DNA of 64,000 bases, from contig NZ_WEHU01000011.1 of NCBI RefSeq assembly GCF_009183415.1, positions 96,876-160,875 on the forward strand, written 5' to 3'. This DNA comes from Bacillus sp. B1-b2 (GTDB taxonomy: Bacteria; Bacillota; Bacilli; Bacillales; Cytobacillaceae). The position numbers were made by a program, and so were the translations under genes. This document shows positions 41,769-51,606 of this stretch, one piece after another. How positions within the stretch are numbered: the stretch's first letter is position 1; the number at the start of each line of letters is the position of its first letter. Under the pieces are notes generated by a model, which saw only the letters and a program-made list of their open reading frames with translations, was not told the DNA's origin and searched no databases.

Positions 41769-42665
41769 TTGAGTGAATTAGGAAATCGTTTAAAAGAAGC
41801 TAGAGTAGCAAAAGGGCTAACGTTAGAAGAGCTACAGGAAATTACCAAAATTCAAGTAAGATATTTAACTGGCATTGAAGAAGGTAATTATAGTATGATG
41901 CCAGGTAAATTTTATGTAAGGGCCTTTATAAAACAGTATGCAGAGGCAGTTGATCTCTCGCCAGAAGAGTTGTTTGAAGAATTTGAAGGAGAAATTCCAT
42001 CTCCTGTGAATGAAGAAATCTCTCAAAATTTATCCAGAGTGAATTCGAGAAAAACGCTTGATTCTAAAAACTCAAAAGTGTTTGATATACTTCCAACCAT
42101 TTTAATTGTTCTTGTAGTAATTGGGATCATCTTTATGATTTGGTATTTTGTGAATTCTAAGGACTCTAATTCCGATCCTGTGGAGAATAATACAACAGTA
42201 AATGACTCTGTATATAAGAAGTCAGATACCTTAACAGAAAAGGAAAATGAAGCAGAAGAAACAGAAAACAGCAGCGAAGAAGTAGTAGAAGAAGAAAATA
42301 CTACAATAGATGAGCAGCCAGCAGAAGAAGAAAAACCTAAGCAAGAAATAACAAATGTGGGTACAGAAGGTAGAACAACAACCTTTGAACTGAAAAATGC
42401 TGAAAAATTTGTTGTAAAACTAGTAGCAAAAGGAAAAGTGTGGACAGATATACAAAATGGTAAGAACTATTCCTTCTTCCAAGGCATACTTGAAAGTGGT
42501 CAAACAGAATCGAAAGAAGTAGACTTATCACAGGAAGAAGCGGCTTTAATCATCATCGGGAACAGTCAAGTGGATCTCTATGTAAATGATGAAAAAGTAG
42601 ATCTTGGTGATTCTTCATCAAGACAAGATATTAGCATTAAGTATGTAAAGGAAACACCACAGTAA
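41769..42665 (+). CDS. ymfM: RodZ-like cell-shape protein YmfM
   Basis: 298-residue protein. The N-terminal HTH_25 helix-turn-helix (about 1-70, LGNRLKEARVAKGLTLEELQ and FYVRAFIKQYAE) in RodZ contacts MreB. It is followed by a linker, one membrane helix (about 108-128), a Glu/Asn-rich stalk (about 130-195) and a C-terminal DUF4115 beta domain outside the membrane. RodZ proteins link the cytoskeleton to wall synthesis. The start is most likely TTG 41769 after GGAAGGTG (41755-41762); GTG 41760 lies inside that site. In B. subtilis ymfM precedes pgsA, as here. Confidence 0.85.
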   Translation: MSELGNRLKEARVAKGLTLEELQEITKIQVRYLTGIEEGNYSMMPGKFYVRAFIKQYAEAVDLSPEELFEEFEGEIPSPVNEEISQNLSRVNSRKTLDSKNSKVFDILPTILIVLVVIGIIFMIWYFVNSKDSNSDPVENNTTVNDSVYKKSDTLTEKENEAEETENSSEEVVEEENTTIDEQPAEEEKPKQEITNVGTEGRTTTFELKNAEKFVVKLVAKGKVWTDIQNGKNYSFFQGILESGQTESKEVDLSQEEAALIIIGNSQVDLYVNDEKVDLGDSSSRQDISIKYVKETPQ

Positions 42666-42690
42666 GTATAGCTTTTTTCTAGCACTTAAG

Positions 42691-42718
42691 ATAGTCATCA
42701 TTTTGATGACTATTTTTT
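42691..42718 (+). terminator. Terminator between ymfM and pgsA
   Basis: ATAGTCATCA/TGATGACTAT perfect 10-bp stem, 3-base loop, T6 tail. Confidence 0.85.
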
Positions 42719-42800
42719 CGCTATTCGGGCTATATATAAGGTATAATACTATTGTTTGATTAAATTAAAGAAGTTTATAGTTAGTAACGGAGGAAAAAAG

Positions 42801-43379
42801 ATGAATTTACCAAATAAGATTACCGTATCAAGAATTCTTTTAATCCCAATATTTCTAGTGATTACACTAGTAGATTTTAACTGGGGAGAAATGACTTTAC
42901 TTGGTGCTACATTACCTGTAGAACATTTTGTAGGGGCACTAGTATTTATTCTTGCATCCACTACAGACTGGATTGATGGGTATTATGCTAGAAAATATAA
43001 TCTAGTAACAACTCTAGGGAAGTTTTTAGATCCTTTAGCAGATAAATTACTTGTAGCTGCTGCTCTAATTGTACTCGTTGATGCAGAATTAGCACCAGCT
43101 TGGATCACTATTATTATAATAAGTAGAGAAACAGCTGTTACTGGCCTAAGAGCCATTTTAGCTGGAGAAGGAGAAGTAGTAGCTGCGAACATGTTAGGGA
43201 AAATTAAAACATGGGCACAAATTGTAGCTATTTCTGCTTTGTTATTACATAATATGATTTTTCAATTAATTTCATTACGTGTAGATATAATTGCGCTTTG
43301 GGTAGCGCTAATTTTTACTATCTGGTCTGGTTGGGATTACTTTGCTAAAAATAAAAAAGTATTTCTATCTTCTAAATAG
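42801..43379 (+). CDS. pgsA: CDP-diacylglycerol-glycerol-3-phosphate 3-phosphatidyltransferase
   Basis: 192-residue polytopic membrane enzyme that makes phosphatidylglycerol-phosphate, the committed step to anionic phospholipids. The CDP-alcohol phosphatidyltransferase signature D-x2-DG-x2-AR-x8-G-x3-D-x3-D is complete in TDWIDGYYARKYNLV then TTLGKFLDPLAD (about 54-80). CGGAGG is eight bases before ATG 42801. The ORF could be extended upstream to 42756 but without start signals. A TATAAT at 42742-42747 may be its promoter. Confidence 0.95.
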   Translation: MNLPNKITVSRILLIPIFLVITLVDFNWGEMTLLGATLPVEHFVGALVFILASTTDWIDGYYARKYNLVTTLGKFLDPLADKLLVAAALIVLVDAELAPAWITIIIISRETAVTGLRAILAGEGEVVAANMLGKIKTWAQIVAISALLLHNMIFQLISLRVDIIALWVALIFTIWSGWDYFAKNKKVFLSSK

Positions 43380-43433
43380 ATAAGAATTAGTTTTTTAAGA
43401 GACATAGGGAGAACAAGGAATGGGGGAGTAAGA

Positions 43434-44669
43434 ATGAATGCAGAAATTATCGCAGTAGGCTCTGAACTACTTCTAGGACAGATTGCAAATACGAATGCCC
43501 AATTTATTTCAAAACAATTGGCTGACATAGGAGTGAATGTCTTTTATCACACGGTTGTAGGGGATAATGCCAATCGATTAAAAGAAGCCATTCGCATTGC
43601 GGAAGAGCGAGCTGATTTACTTATTTTCTCTGGTGGCCTTGGTCCAACGAAAGATGATTTAACAAAAGAAACGATTGCTACTCATTTAGGGAAGGAATTG
43701 ATTTCTGATCAAGAAGCACTTCAATCCATTGAAGAATATTTCCATAAAGTAAAGCGTACCATGACAGAAAATAATAAAAAGCAAGCATTAGTATTAGCTG
43801 ACAGTCTCGTCCTACCGAATGATCATGGAATGGCTCCTGGTATGTTCTTAGAGAAGGATAAACGCTTTTATATGTTATTGCCAGGACCTCCAAAAGAAAT
43901 ACAGCCAATGTTTGTTCAATATGGATATCCGGCAATACAGGAAAAACTATCGAACAAGGATATTATTTTATCGAGAGTTTTACGTTTCTTTGGAATTGGA
44001 GAATCTCTATTAGAAACAAAAATTTTAGATTTAATTGATGGCCAAACAAATCCTACGATAGCTCCTCTTGCTGGTGATGGAGAAGTAACTTTACGTATTA
44101 CATGTAAACATGATTCAATCGAGGAAGCAGAAAATCTTATTCAAAAAACAGAGCAGGAAATTTTCGACCGAGTGGGAGAATTTTTCTATGGATATGATGA
44201 TACTACTCTTATGAATGAGTTAGCGGATGTTTTATTAAAGCAAGGCTTAAAAGTAGCTGCTGCAGAAAGTCTAACAGGTGGAATGTTTCAACAGCAAATG
44301 ACGAATATTCCTGGTGCAAGCTCGATTTTTAGTGGTGGAATCGTTTGTTATACAAATGAAGTAAAGCAAAATCTTCTACAAGTAAAAGAATCTACCATTA
44401 AAGAACATGGTGTTGTGAGTGAACAGTGTGCGAAAGAACTAGCGGAAAATGTTGCAAGTTTACTAGGTGCAGATATTGGAATTAGTTTTACTGGTGTTGC
44501 AGGACCTGATGAATTAGAGGGTCATCCTGTAGGAACTGTCTATATCGGGATCTCTGTAAAAGGAAAAACAAAGGTAGAGCAAATCTTATTAAGTGGTACA
44601 AGAGAAGGCAATCGTACAAGAAGTGTAAAATATGGTCAATATTTCTTGTTAAGAGAATTAAATCAATAA
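43434..44669 (+). CDS. cinA: CinA-family protein (competence/damage-inducible; NMN amidase-like)
   Basis: 411-residue two-domain protein. The N-terminal molybdopterin-binding-like domain (about 1-170; [35 protein letters not shown]) is known in family members as an ADP-ribose/NMN-recycling pyrophosphatase. The C-terminal CinA domain (about 250-410; [25 protein letters not shown]...GTVYIG) is an NMN deamidase in some relatives. It is cotranscribed with recA in several Firmicutes; here a strong terminator separates them. GGGGGAG precedes ATG 43434. Confidence 0.93.
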   Translation: MNAEIIAVGSELLLGQIANTNAQFISKQLADIGVNVFYHTVVGDNANRLKEAIRIAEERADLLIFSGGLGPTKDDLTKETIATHLGKELISDQEALQSIEEYFHKVKRTMTENNKKQALVLADSLVLPNDHGMAPGMFLEKDKRFYMLLPGPPKEIQPMFVQYGYPAIQEKLSNKDIILSRVLRFFGIGESLLETKILDLIDGQTNPTIAPLAGDGEVTLRITCKHDSIEEAENLIQKTEQEIFDRVGEFFYGYDDTTLMNELADVLLKQGLKVAAAESLTGGMFQQQMTNIPGASSIFSGGIVCYTNEVKQNLLQVKESTIKEHGVVSEQCAKELAENVASLLGADIGISFTGVAGPDELEGHPVGTVYIGISVKGKTKVEQILLSGTREGNRTRSVKYGQYFLLRELNQ

Positions 44670-44681
44670 TGTTAAGATGGA

Positions 44682-44725
44682 GAAGGACGTAAGTAAATGG
44701 TATTTACTTACGTCCTTCCCTTTTT
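44682..44725 (+). terminator. Terminator after cinA
   Basis: GAAGGACGTAAGTAAA pairs with TTTACTTACGTCCTTC (16 bp, 44682-44697 with 44703-44718), then CCTTTTT. Confidence 0.88.
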
Positions 44726-44745
44726 AATAGAGTGTTATAAAAAAA

Positions 44746-44759
44746 CGAATGAATGTTCT
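44746..44759. promoter_or_regulatory. LexA (SOS) box of recA
   Basis: CGAATGAATGTTCT matches the Bacillus LexA consensus CGAACNNNNGTTCG at 8 of 10 fixed positions, 115 bp upstream of the recA start. It is expected to be bound by LexA so that recA is induced by DNA damage. Confidence 0.65.
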
Positions 44760-44873
44760 ACTTTTTGCTGTACAAATAGAGAAAAAGAAGTTATATTAGA
44801 TATAGAAATCTTTTGCACAACAAATGAATCTATTAAAAAATAGTTCATTTTTATATATAAGGAGGAGAACTTT

Positions 44874-45920
44874 TTGGGCGATCGTCAAGCTGCGTTAGAA
44901 ATGGCTTTAAAACAAATAGAAAAGCAATTCGGTAAAGGTAGTATTATGAAATTAGGAGAACAAGCAGATAGAGTTATCTCAACTTCTCCTAGTGGTTCAC
45001 TAGCATTGGATGCTGCACTTGGTGTAGGTGGATATCCAAAAGGACGTATCATCGAAATCTATGGTCCTGAAAGTTCTGGTAAAACAACAGTTGCACTTCA
45101 TGCTATTGCAGAAGTGCAAGCTTCTGGTGGACAAGCAGCATTTATTGATGCAGAGCATGCCTTAGATCCTGTTTATGCACAAAAATTAGGTGTTAACATT
45201 GATGAACTATTACTATCACAACCAGATACAGGAGAGCAAGCTTTAGAGATTGCGGAAGCATTAGTACGTAGTGGAGCGGTAGATATTCTTGTTATTGACT
45301 CTGTTGCAGCACTTGTTCCTAAAGCAGAGATTGAAGGGGAAATGGGAGATTCACATATTGGTCTTCAAGCTCGTTTAATGTCTCAAGCACTTCGTAAATT
45401 GTCAGGTGCAATTAATAAGTCTAAAACGATTGCTATTTTCATTAACCAAATTCGTGAAAAAGTTGGTGTAATGTTTGGAAATCCAGAAACAACTCCTGGA
45501 GGAAGAGCATTAAAATTCTATTCATCTATACGTTTGGAAGTACGTCGTGCTGAAACACTGAAACAAGGAACAGAAATGGTTGGTAATAAAACGAAAATTA
45601 AAATAGTAAAAAATAAAGTAGCACCTCCATTTAGAGTGGCAGAAGTAGATATCATGTATGGTGAAGGTATCTCTAAAGAGGGAGAAATTATCGATATCGG
45701 TTCTGAACTTGAAATTGTCCAGAAAAGTGGATCTTGGTATTCTTACAATGATGAAAGAATTGGTCAAGGTCGTGAAAATGCAAAACTATTCCTAAAAGAG
45801 AATGTATCTCTTCGTCTAGAGATACAACAAAAAATTCGTGACCATTATGGCTTAGATAAAGAAGTGACGTTAAAGCCTAACGAAGAGGAAGACCAAGAAC
45901 AACTTGGTTTAATTGATTAA
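44874..45920 (+). CDS. recA: Recombinase RecA
   Basis: 348-residue RecA, which forms filaments on single-stranded DNA for strand exchange and LexA cleavage. Walker A GPESSGKT is at 64-71, Walker [11 protein letters not shown] follows, and the L1/L2 DNA-binding loops include EGEMGDSH and the [20 protein letters not shown] region. The acidic C-terminal tail ([13 protein letters not shown]) is present. It starts at TTG 44874 with GGAGGAG at 44861-44867; the following [17 protein letters not shown] matches Bacillus RecA N-termini. It is full length and intact. An SOS box lies upstream and a terminator downstream. Confidence 0.98.
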   Translation: MGDRQAALEMALKQIEKQFGKGSIMKLGEQADRVISTSPSGSLALDAALGVGGYPKGRIIEIYGPESSGKTTVALHAIAEVQASGGQAAFIDAEHALDPVYAQKLGVNIDELLLSQPDTGEQALEIAEALVRSGAVDILVIDSVAALVPKAEIEGEMGDSHIGLQARLMSQALRKLSGAINKSKTIAIFINQIREKVGVMFGNPETTPGGRALKFYSSIRLEVRRAETLKQGTEMVGNKTKIKIVKNKVAPPFRVAEVDIMYGEGISKEGEIIDIGSELEIVQKSGSWYSYNDERIGQGRENAKLFLKENVSLRLEIQQKIRDHYGLDKEVTLKPNEEEDQEQLGLID

Positions 45921-45931
45921 TAGGATAATAA

Positions 45932-45972
45932 AAAATAGCAATGAAGAAATAATATCTTCATTGCTATTTTTC
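45932..45972 (+). terminator. Terminator after recA
   Basis: AAAATAGCAATGAAG pairs with CTTCATTGCTATTTT, nine-base loop, T5. Confidence 0.88.
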
Positions 45973-46237
45973 ACATAATTATCTCAAAAAAATTTTTGTG
46001 CAATGTAGAACAAGACATTTATTTTTCTGAAGTCGTTCACACGATCATGTACATAAACGATGAACGTTATCTTTTTTGATGAGAATGAGTTTAATCAATC
46101 TATATTTTGACAATAATACATAAAGTCTATAAAATACTAAATTCTTCCTTTTGTAAATTGCTTATTTACCTTTCTAACTCAAATTAGGTAAGCCGTTTCA
46201 TCCTAGAGAATTAGGCTAATCCTACCAGTTGAAGGTC
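45973..46237. other. Intergenic region between recA and rny
   Basis: B. subtilis has pbpX in this place; here there is no gene and no remnant I can recognise. Only AT-rich spacer precedes the rny promoter. Confidence 0.5.
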
Positions 46238-46266
46238 TTGACAATGAATTGGTACAACTATACAAT
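46238..46266 (+). promoter_or_regulatory. Sigma-A promoter of rny
   Basis: TTGACA (46238-46243), 17-bp spacer, TACAAT (46261-46266): near-consensus. The -10 overlaps a perfect 15-bp palindrome TACAATTAAATTGTA (46261-46275), and a TATAAT-like box (46274-46279) follows. Confidence 0.7.
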
Positions 46267-46417
46267 TAAATTGTATAATTTACATTTTTATAAGTATGAA
46301 AAACCTAGATACAAAGGATGGAACTAGGGAGAATTTTCGATTGAAAAAGAAAAACATTAAGCCAATACTTTTAAAATCGTAACGAACACAATTTTATAGC
46401 AAGAGGAGGTGAAAATG

Positions 46418-47989
46418 ATGGATCCAATGATGCTCATCTCCATTTTGCTTGTTCTAATCATTATTGCCGTGGTTGTTGGCTTTGTTGTATATTCTATTCG
46501 AAAGTCCAATGCAAATGCAAAAATTAGCAATGCAACTATGACTGCTGAACAAATTATTGAAAATGCAAAGCGTGAAGCAGATGCATTGAAAAAAGAAGCT
46601 TTGTTAGAAGCAAAGGATGAGATTCACAAGCTTCGTAGTGAAGCAGAGCTAGAAGTTCGTGATCGCAGAAATGAACTACAAAAACAAGAAAATCGTTTAT
46701 TGCAAAAAGAGGAAAACCTTGATCGTAAGGGAGATGCATTAGATAAACGTGAAACAATGTTAGAGAAGAGAGATGATTCTCTAAATAAAAGACAACAGCA
46801 TATGGAAGAGATGGAAAGCAAAGTGGACGAGATGGTTCGCAAGCAACAAACGGAGCTAGAGCGTATTTCTAGCTTAACTCGCGAAGAAGCTAAGTCCATC
46901 ATTTTAGAACGTACAGAGCAAGAAGTAGCACATGATATTGCAATCATGATTAAAGAAAGTGACACAAGAGCTAAAGAAGAGGCTGATAAAAAAGCAAAAG
47001 AAATTCTGTCACTAGCTATTCAAAGATGTGCAGCAGATCATGTTGCTGAAACTACTGTTTCCGTTGTTAATCTTCCTAATGATGAAATGAAAGGTCGAAT
47101 AATTGGTCGAGAAGGACGTAATATTCGTACCCTTGAAACATTAACTGGAATTGACTTAATTATTGATGATACACCAGAAGCGGTTATACTATCTGGTTTT
47201 GATCCAATAAGAAGAGAAACAGCAAGACTTGCACTGGATAAATTAGTTCAGGATGGGCGAATTCACCCAGCTCGAATTGAAGAGATGGTGGATAAGGCAC
47301 GTCGAGAAGTGGATGAACATATCCGCGAAATTGGAGAGCAAACTACTTTTGAAGTGGGAGTTCATGGTCTACACCCTGATTTAATTAAGATTCTTGGTCG
47401 ATTGAAATTCCGTACAAGCTATGGTCAAAATGTATTGAAACATAGTATGGAGGTAGCTCAGTTATCTGGAATCTTAGCTGCAGAATTAGGAGAAGATCAA
47501 ACACTTGCACGAAGAGCTGGTTTACTACATGATATTGGAAAAGCGATTGATCATGAAGTAGAAGGAAGCCATGTCGAAATTGGAGTAGAGCTTGCTACTA
47601 AATATAAAGAGCATCCTGTTGTAATAAACAGTATTGCTTCCCATCACGGTGATACCGAACCAACTTCTATTATTGCTGTTCTAGTAGCTGCTGCTGACGC
47701 ATTGTCAGCTGCAAGACCAGGAGCACGAAGAGAAACTCTAGAAAACTATATTCGTCGACTAGAGAAATTAGAAGAAATTTCGGAATCCTATGAAGGTGTA
47801 GAAAAATCTTTTGCTATTCAAGCTGGTCGTGAAATTAGAATAATGGTGAAACCAGAAATTGTAGATGATTTAGAGTCACATCGATTAGCTCGCGATATTC
47901 GCAAGAAAATTGAGGAAGAACTAGATTATCCAGGACATATTAAGGTTACTGTTATCCGAGAAACAAGAGCAGTCGAATATGCGAAATAA
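46418..47989 (+). CDS. rny: Ribonuclease Y
   Basis: 523-residue membrane-anchored endoribonuclease that starts bulk mRNA turnover. An N-terminal membrane helix (about 4-26) is followed by a long charged coiled coil (about 30-185), a KH RNA-binding domain (about 205-270, [20 protein letters not shown]) and an HD domain (about 330-430) with [12 protein letters not shown] and SHHGD metal ligands. It interacts with the RicA/RicF/RicT complex in B. subtilis; ricA lies 5 kb downstream. AGGAGGTG (46404-46411) serves ATG 46415 or 46418; 46418 has the better spacing. The in-frame GTG 46409 overlaps that site. Confidence 0.95.
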   Translation: MDPMMLISILLVLIIIAVVVGFVVYSIRKSNANAKISNATMTAEQIIENAKREADALKKEALLEAKDEIHKLRSEAELEVRDRRNELQKQENRLLQKEENLDRKGDALDKRETMLEKRDDSLNKRQQHMEEMESKVDEMVRKQQTELERISSLTREEAKSIILERTEQEVAHDIAIMIKESDTRAKEEADKKAKEILSLAIQRCAADHVAETTVSVVNLPNDEMKGRIIGREGRNIRTLETLTGIDLIIDDTPEAVILSGFDPIRRETARLALDKLVQDGRIHPARIEEMVDKARREVDEHIREIGEQTTFEVGVHGLHPDLIKILGRLKFRTSYGQNVLKHSMEVAQLSGILAAELGEDQTLARRAGLLHDIGKAIDHEVEGSHVEIGVELATKYKEHPVVINSIASHHGDTEPTSIIAVLVAAADALSAARPGARRETLENYIRRLEKLEEISESYEGVEKSFAIQAGREIRIMVKPEIVDDLESHRLARDIRKKIEEELDYPGHIKVTVIRETRAVEYAK

Positions 47990-48020
47990 AAAAAACGGTG
48001 CTGTTTGCACCGTTTTTTAT
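47990..48020 (+). terminator. Terminator after rny
   Basis: AAAACGGTGC/GCACCGTTTT around TGTTT with flanking A and T runs; bidirectional in form. Confidence 0.88.
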
Positions 48021-48147
48021 TTTGAGAGGATACACTTGCTTTCTACTATCTGGAAAGCTATCTACAATTAGTGGATATAGGTTACTAAATACTTGAGGAT
48101 ATATGTTAAACTGTTACATAGTGAATAAAGAAAGTAGGAAGAAATAA

Positions 48148-48945
48148 ATGCATATTTTATTTATTGGTGATGTAGTCGGCTCAATGGGTCGAGATATGAT
48201 TAAGGAGTATGTCCCAAAATTAAAAGAGAAATACCATCCGCAAATGACGATAATTAATGGCGAAAATGCTGCAGGAGGCAAAGGGATAACCGATAAAATT
48301 TATCGAAGCTTTTTAGAAGTTGGTGCCCAAGCTGTTACTTTAGGAAATCATACATGGGATAATCGTGAAATCTTTGAATTTATTGATGATGCAAAATACT
48401 TAGTAAGACCAGCTAATTTTCCAGAAAACAATCCTGGCAAAGGGATGATTTTTGTAAGAATAAATGATATAGAAGTAGCTGTAATTAACTTACAGGGGCG
48501 TACTTTTATGAATCCTAGTGACGACCCTTTTCTTGTAGTAGATTATTTAATAGAGGAAGCAAAGAAGCGCACAGATATTATATTTGTTGATTTTCATGGA
48601 GAGGCAACTAGTGAGAAGCAAGCAATGGGTTGGTATCTTGACGGAAGAGTGACAGCAGTAGTTGGAACACATACACATGTTCAAACAGCAGATAACAGAA
48701 TCCTTCCAAACGGAACAGCATTTATGGCAGACGTTGGAATGACAGGGCCATATGACGCTATTCTTGGGATGGATAAAGAATTAGTGTTAAACAGATTTCT
48801 TACTAATCTACCAACAAGATTTGAGCCACCAAAGGATGGAAGAGCTCAATTAAGTGGCTGTTTAATAGAGGTAGATAAAAAGACTGGTAAAGCGAAGAAA
48901 ATTGATCGCATACTAATAAATGATGATCATCCATTTTTTTCGTAA
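48148..48945 (+). CDS. ymdB: YmdB metallophosphoesterase
   Basis: 265-residue calcineurin-like phosphoesterase of the YmdB family, acting on 2',3'-cyclic nucleotides. Metal ligands are in GDVVGSMGRD (8-ish Asp), NGENAAGG, GNHTWDN, HGEATSEK and GTHTHVQTAD. In B. subtilis YmdB affects biofilm and motility decisions and can influence RNase Y-dependent transcripts, and it directly follows rny, as here. AAGTAGGAAG precedes ATG 48148. The gene is complete and followed by a terminator at 48959-48990, then the minisatellite. Confidence 0.93.
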   Translation: MHILFIGDVVGSMGRDMIKEYVPKLKEKYHPQMTIINGENAAGGKGITDKIYRSFLEVGAQAVTLGNHTWDNREIFEFIDDAKYLVRPANFPENNPGKGMIFVRINDIEVAVINLQGRTFMNPSDDPFLVVDYLIEEAKKRTDIIFVDFHGEATSEKQAMGWYLDGRVTAVVGTHTHVQTADNRILPNGTAFMADVGMTGPYDAILGMDKELVLNRFLTNLPTRFEPPKDGRAQLSGCLIEVDKKTGKAKKIDRILINDDHPFFS

Positions 48946-48958
48946 AGATAGACTTGGA

Positions 48959-48990
48959 GAAAAGACTACTTTTTAGAGTGGTCTTTTTTT
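48959..48990 (+). terminator. Terminator after ymdB
   Basis: AAAAGACTAC/GTGGTCTTTT (one G-T pair), loop TTTTTAGA, T7 tail. Confidence 0.8.
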
Positions 48991-49116
48991 CACTATAATT
49001 ATGGAAAGGAATTTAACCTATTAATAGGAAAAATAGAAGTATGGGGGAGATTTCTATTACAGACTTTTAGGAAGAAGTGTCCTGAGAACTACAAAGGCAG
49101 CAATAAGAGAGGAAAG

Positions 49117-49690
49117 TGGTTTCAATAAAGCCTATAAGAACCACCGAAGCCCCAAAAAGTAAGTAAAGAAGTTCCAACAAAGCCTATAAGCACCACGAAA
49201 TTCCCAAAAAGCGAGCAAAGTGGTTTCAATAAAGCCTATAAGAACTACGAAAGCCCTAAAAAGCAAGCGAAGTGGTTCCAATAAAGCCTATAAGAACCAC
49301 GAAAGCCCTAAAAAGCAAGTAAAGTGGTTCCAATAAAGCCTATAAGCACCATTAAAGCCCTAAAAAGCAAGTAAAGTGGTTCCAATAAAGCCTATAAGCA
49401 CCATTAAAAGCCCCCAAAAGCAAGCAAAATGGTTCCAATAAAGCCTATAAAAACCACGAAAGCCCCAAAAAGCAAGCAAAATGGTTCCAATAAAGCCTAT
49501 AAAAACCACGAAAGCCCCAAAAAGCAAGCAAAATGGTTCCAACAAAGCCTATAAGCACCACGAAAGCCCCAAAAAGCAAGCGAAGAGGTTCCAACAAAGC
49601 CTATAAGCACCACCGAAGCCCTAAAAAGTAAGCAAAGAAGTTCCAACAAAGCCTAAGCACCACCAAAACCACAAAATCAGCCAAACCCAA
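49117..49690. repeat. 52-bp tandem repeat, eleven units
   Basis: Units begin at 49117, 49169, 49221, 49273, 49325, 49377, 49430, 49482, 49534, 49586 and 49638. All are 52 bp except one of 53 and a shortened last one. Consensus start TGGTTCCAATAAAGCCTATA, then AGAACCACGAAAGCCC and TAAAAAGCAAGCAAAG. Inside a unit TGGTTC can pair with GAACCA across about 15 bases. No spacers, so it is a minisatellite and not CRISPR. As 52 is not a multiple of 3, each unit changes frame; the minus-strand frame across it is fortuitous. Confidence 0.92.
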
Positions 49691-49713
49691 CCCAACCCAA
49701 CCCAACCCAACCC
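49685..49713. repeat. CCCAA pentanucleotide repeat
   Basis: About six perfect AACCC/CCCAA units directly after the 52-bp array. A simple-sequence tract that could vary by slippage. The following 49714-49870 is AT-rich with no gene. Confidence 0.85.
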
Positions 49714-49881
49714 CACACAACAAAACCTAATGATAAACTCCACCCAATAATGTCATACCAACAAAAACACGCACATACTATTACAAATGCAGACTTATAT
49801 AAAAAAAACAAACCATCCCAGTCAGAACAACAATCACCACATACCTAATTCAAACAATTAATTTGAAGTTTTTATGTCCAA

Positions 49882-49911
49882 GCTGGAATAAGTGTATGAA
49901 AGCTGGAATAT
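49882..49911 (+). promoter_or_regulatory. Sigma-H promoter candidate of spoVS
   Basis: GCTGGAATA (-35-like) and CTGGAATAT (-10-like, core GAAT) separated by 12 bp approximate the sigma-H consensus RNAGGAWWW-N11/12-RNNGAATWW. spoVS is transcribed by sigma-H in B. subtilis. The two AGCTGGAATA words form a direct repeat 20 bp apart. Confidence 0.45.
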
Positions 49912-49986
49912 AGTAACATTGGAATGATATATATCCTGATGTGTTCAATGTAACATTCGGGGGGGTTAAACAAGGAGGAGCTAGAA

Positions 49987-50247
49987 ATGGAGATATTAAA
50001 GGTTTCAGCAAAGTCTAGTCCCAATTCTGTAGCTGGTGCACTTGCAGGTGTTCTACGAGAAAGAGGAGGAGCAGAAATCCAGGCAATTGGTGCAGGTGCA
50101 TTAAATCAGGCGGTTAAAGCAGTAGCTATCGCAAGAGGATTTGTAGCACCTAGCGGAGTGGATTTAATTTGTATCCCTGCCTTCACCGATATTGTGATTG
50201 ATGGCGAAGAAAGAACCGCTATCAAGCTTATTGTAGAACCCAGATAA
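49987..50247 (+). CDS. spoVS: Stage V sporulation protein S
   Basis: 86-residue SpoVS, an Alba-fold nucleic-acid-binding protein required for normal sporulation timing and coat assembly. The sequence (MEILKVSAKSSPNSVAGALA, GAGALNQAVKAVAIARGFVA) is almost invariant across Bacilli and Clostridia and is unmistakable. CAAGGAGGAG precedes ATG 49987. A sigma-H-like promoter lies at 49882-49911, downstream of the minisatellite. Confidence 0.97.
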   Translation: MEILKVSAKSSPNSVAGALAGVLRERGGAEIQAIGAGALNQAVKAVAIARGFVAPSGVDLICIPAFTDIVIDGEERTAIKLIVEPR

Positions 50248-50328
50248 TAGGTGAACATAAGAAAAGAAGGAAAGTAGAAATATAGATACATACTTTCCAA
50301 ATGTTATTCTACTACAGATACTAGTAAG

Positions 50329-50409
50329 AAGGTGGTTTCTTCAAAAAGGAAGTAGCATATTCGATTGAGTAAATCGTTCGTGCGAGCCCTTTTAGAGACC
50401 ACTTTTTTT
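50329..50409 (+). terminator. Long-loop terminator or structured RNA after spoVS
   Basis: AGGTGGTTTCT (50330-50340) pairs with AGAGACCACTTTTTTT around a 53-base insert that contains its own small hairpin CGATT/AATCG (50362-50376). Larger than a simple terminator, but lacking T-box or known riboswitch motifs. Confidence 0.5.
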
Positions 50410-50482
50410 ATGAAAAGATATATTCTCGCTATTAATAGTAGCATATAATAAGGGATAAATAGATATTTGGGGAGTGGAGTAC

Positions 50483-51406
50483 TTGTATTATTTTGATGGA
50501 CATTGTGATGTATTATTTAAAATGTTTTTGGATAAAACCATTCAGTTTCAAAATAGTGATAAGCTACATGTGACAAAGCAAACACTTTTATCCAGTGGCG
50601 CTAAAGTGCAGTCCTTTGCCATCTATGTACCAGAAAGTGTTCATCCAGATATGCAGTTTGAAGCAGCTCTAACAATGGTAGATATTTTTCACGAAAAGAT
50701 TATTAAACCTAATCCAGAAATTAAACATGTGCAGACAAAGGAAGAAATAAATCAATTACAATCAGGGGAAATAGGAGCACTACTAACACTTGAGGGCTGT
50801 GATGCCATTGGAACCGATTTAATGAAGCTGAAAACTCTATTAAGACTTGGTGTATCGGCTGTTGGGTTAACATGGAACTATGCGAATGCTGTAGCGGATG
50901 GAGCACTTGAACCACGTGGGGGTGGATTAACTGCTTTTGGAACAGAAGTGATAAAACTATTAAATAAACAGAAGATTTGGATAGATGTTTCTCATTTGTC
51001 GGAACAAGGATTTTGGGATGTGATAGAAACAGCGGATCACCCGTATGCTTCTCACTCTAATACTTATAGCTTATGTCCGCATCCTCGTAATTTACGAGAT
51101 GATCAGATTAAAGCATTAATAGAATTAAAAAGTGTAATAGGTATTACATTTGTACCTCCATTTTTGAGTTGCTCCGATTTCGCAGACTTGACAGATATAT
51201 TACGGCATTTAGATTATGTTTGTTCGTTAGGTGGAGAGGATCATGTGGGGTTTGGATCAGACTTTGATGGAATCACTACTACGGTCAAAGGATTAGAGAG
51301 TCAAAAGGCGTACCCTAATCTTATTAATGAACTACTTAAATACTATAGTGCTAGCCAAGTAGAAAAATTTTTGTATAAAAATATGGTTAAAAGATTACCA
51401 AAGTAG
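50483..51406 (+). CDS. M19 membrane-dipeptidase family protein
   Basis: 307-residue zinc metallopeptidase of the renal dipeptidase (M19) family. Motifs in order: FDGHCDVLF (first zinc ligands), TLEGCDAIG (bridging Glu), WIDVSHLSE, ASHSN, and FGSDFDGI. These enzymes cleave dipeptides, including D-amino-acid-containing ones from peptidoglycan. I prefer TTG 50483, which has GGAGTGGAG just upstream; GTG 50474 (three codons earlier) overlaps that site. It lies between spoVS and miaB, where B. subtilis has tdh/kbl. A weak hairpin follows at its stop codon. Confidence 0.85.
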   Translation: MYYFDGHCDVLFKMFLDKTIQFQNSDKLHVTKQTLLSSGAKVQSFAIYVPESVHPDMQFEAALTMVDIFHEKIIKPNPEIKHVQTKEEINQLQSGEIGALLTLEGCDAIGTDLMKLKTLLRLGVSAVGLTWNYANAVADGALEPRGGGLTAFGTEVIKLLNKQKIWIDVSHLSEQGFWDVIETADHPYASHSNTYSLCPHPRNLRDDQIKALIELKSVIGITFVPPFLSCSDFADLTDILRHLDYVCSLGGEDHVGFGSDFDGITTTVKGLESQKAYPNLINELLKYYSASQVEKFLYKNMVKRLPK

Positions 51407-51434
51407 AAGCACAGAATATCCTGTTGCTTCTTTA
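51404..51434 (+). terminator. Weak terminator after the dipeptidase gene
   Basis: GAAGCACAG/CTGTTGCTTC with a bulge, then TTTAAG. It overlaps the stop codon. Confidence 0.5.
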
Positions 51435-51606
51435 AGTATGGGGAAAAAATGTACACGAAACCTACCTATTGTTTTCAAAACACGAAAGGCTTATACTAGA
51501 ATAATGTAAATATGTCTATAAAAGAAATAAGCATATGATAAATTAACTAGCATTTAACAAAAGCTTATGGATGGTTTCGCATCGATAAGAGAGGAGTAAT
51601 GGTAAA

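Noticed and set aside
49360..49545. 61-codon minus-strand frame with hydrophobic composition
   Set aside because: It is produced by the minisatellite; the 52-bp unit shifts frame every copy and there is no ribosome-binding site.
49117..49690. Possible CRISPR array
   Set aside because: Units are contiguous 52-bp tandem repeats with no unique spacers, and no cas genes are near.
50329..50409. T-box or known riboswitch
   Set aside because: No T-box specifier/antiterminator motif (such as the AGGGTGG-type element) and no match to a riboswitch core I know.
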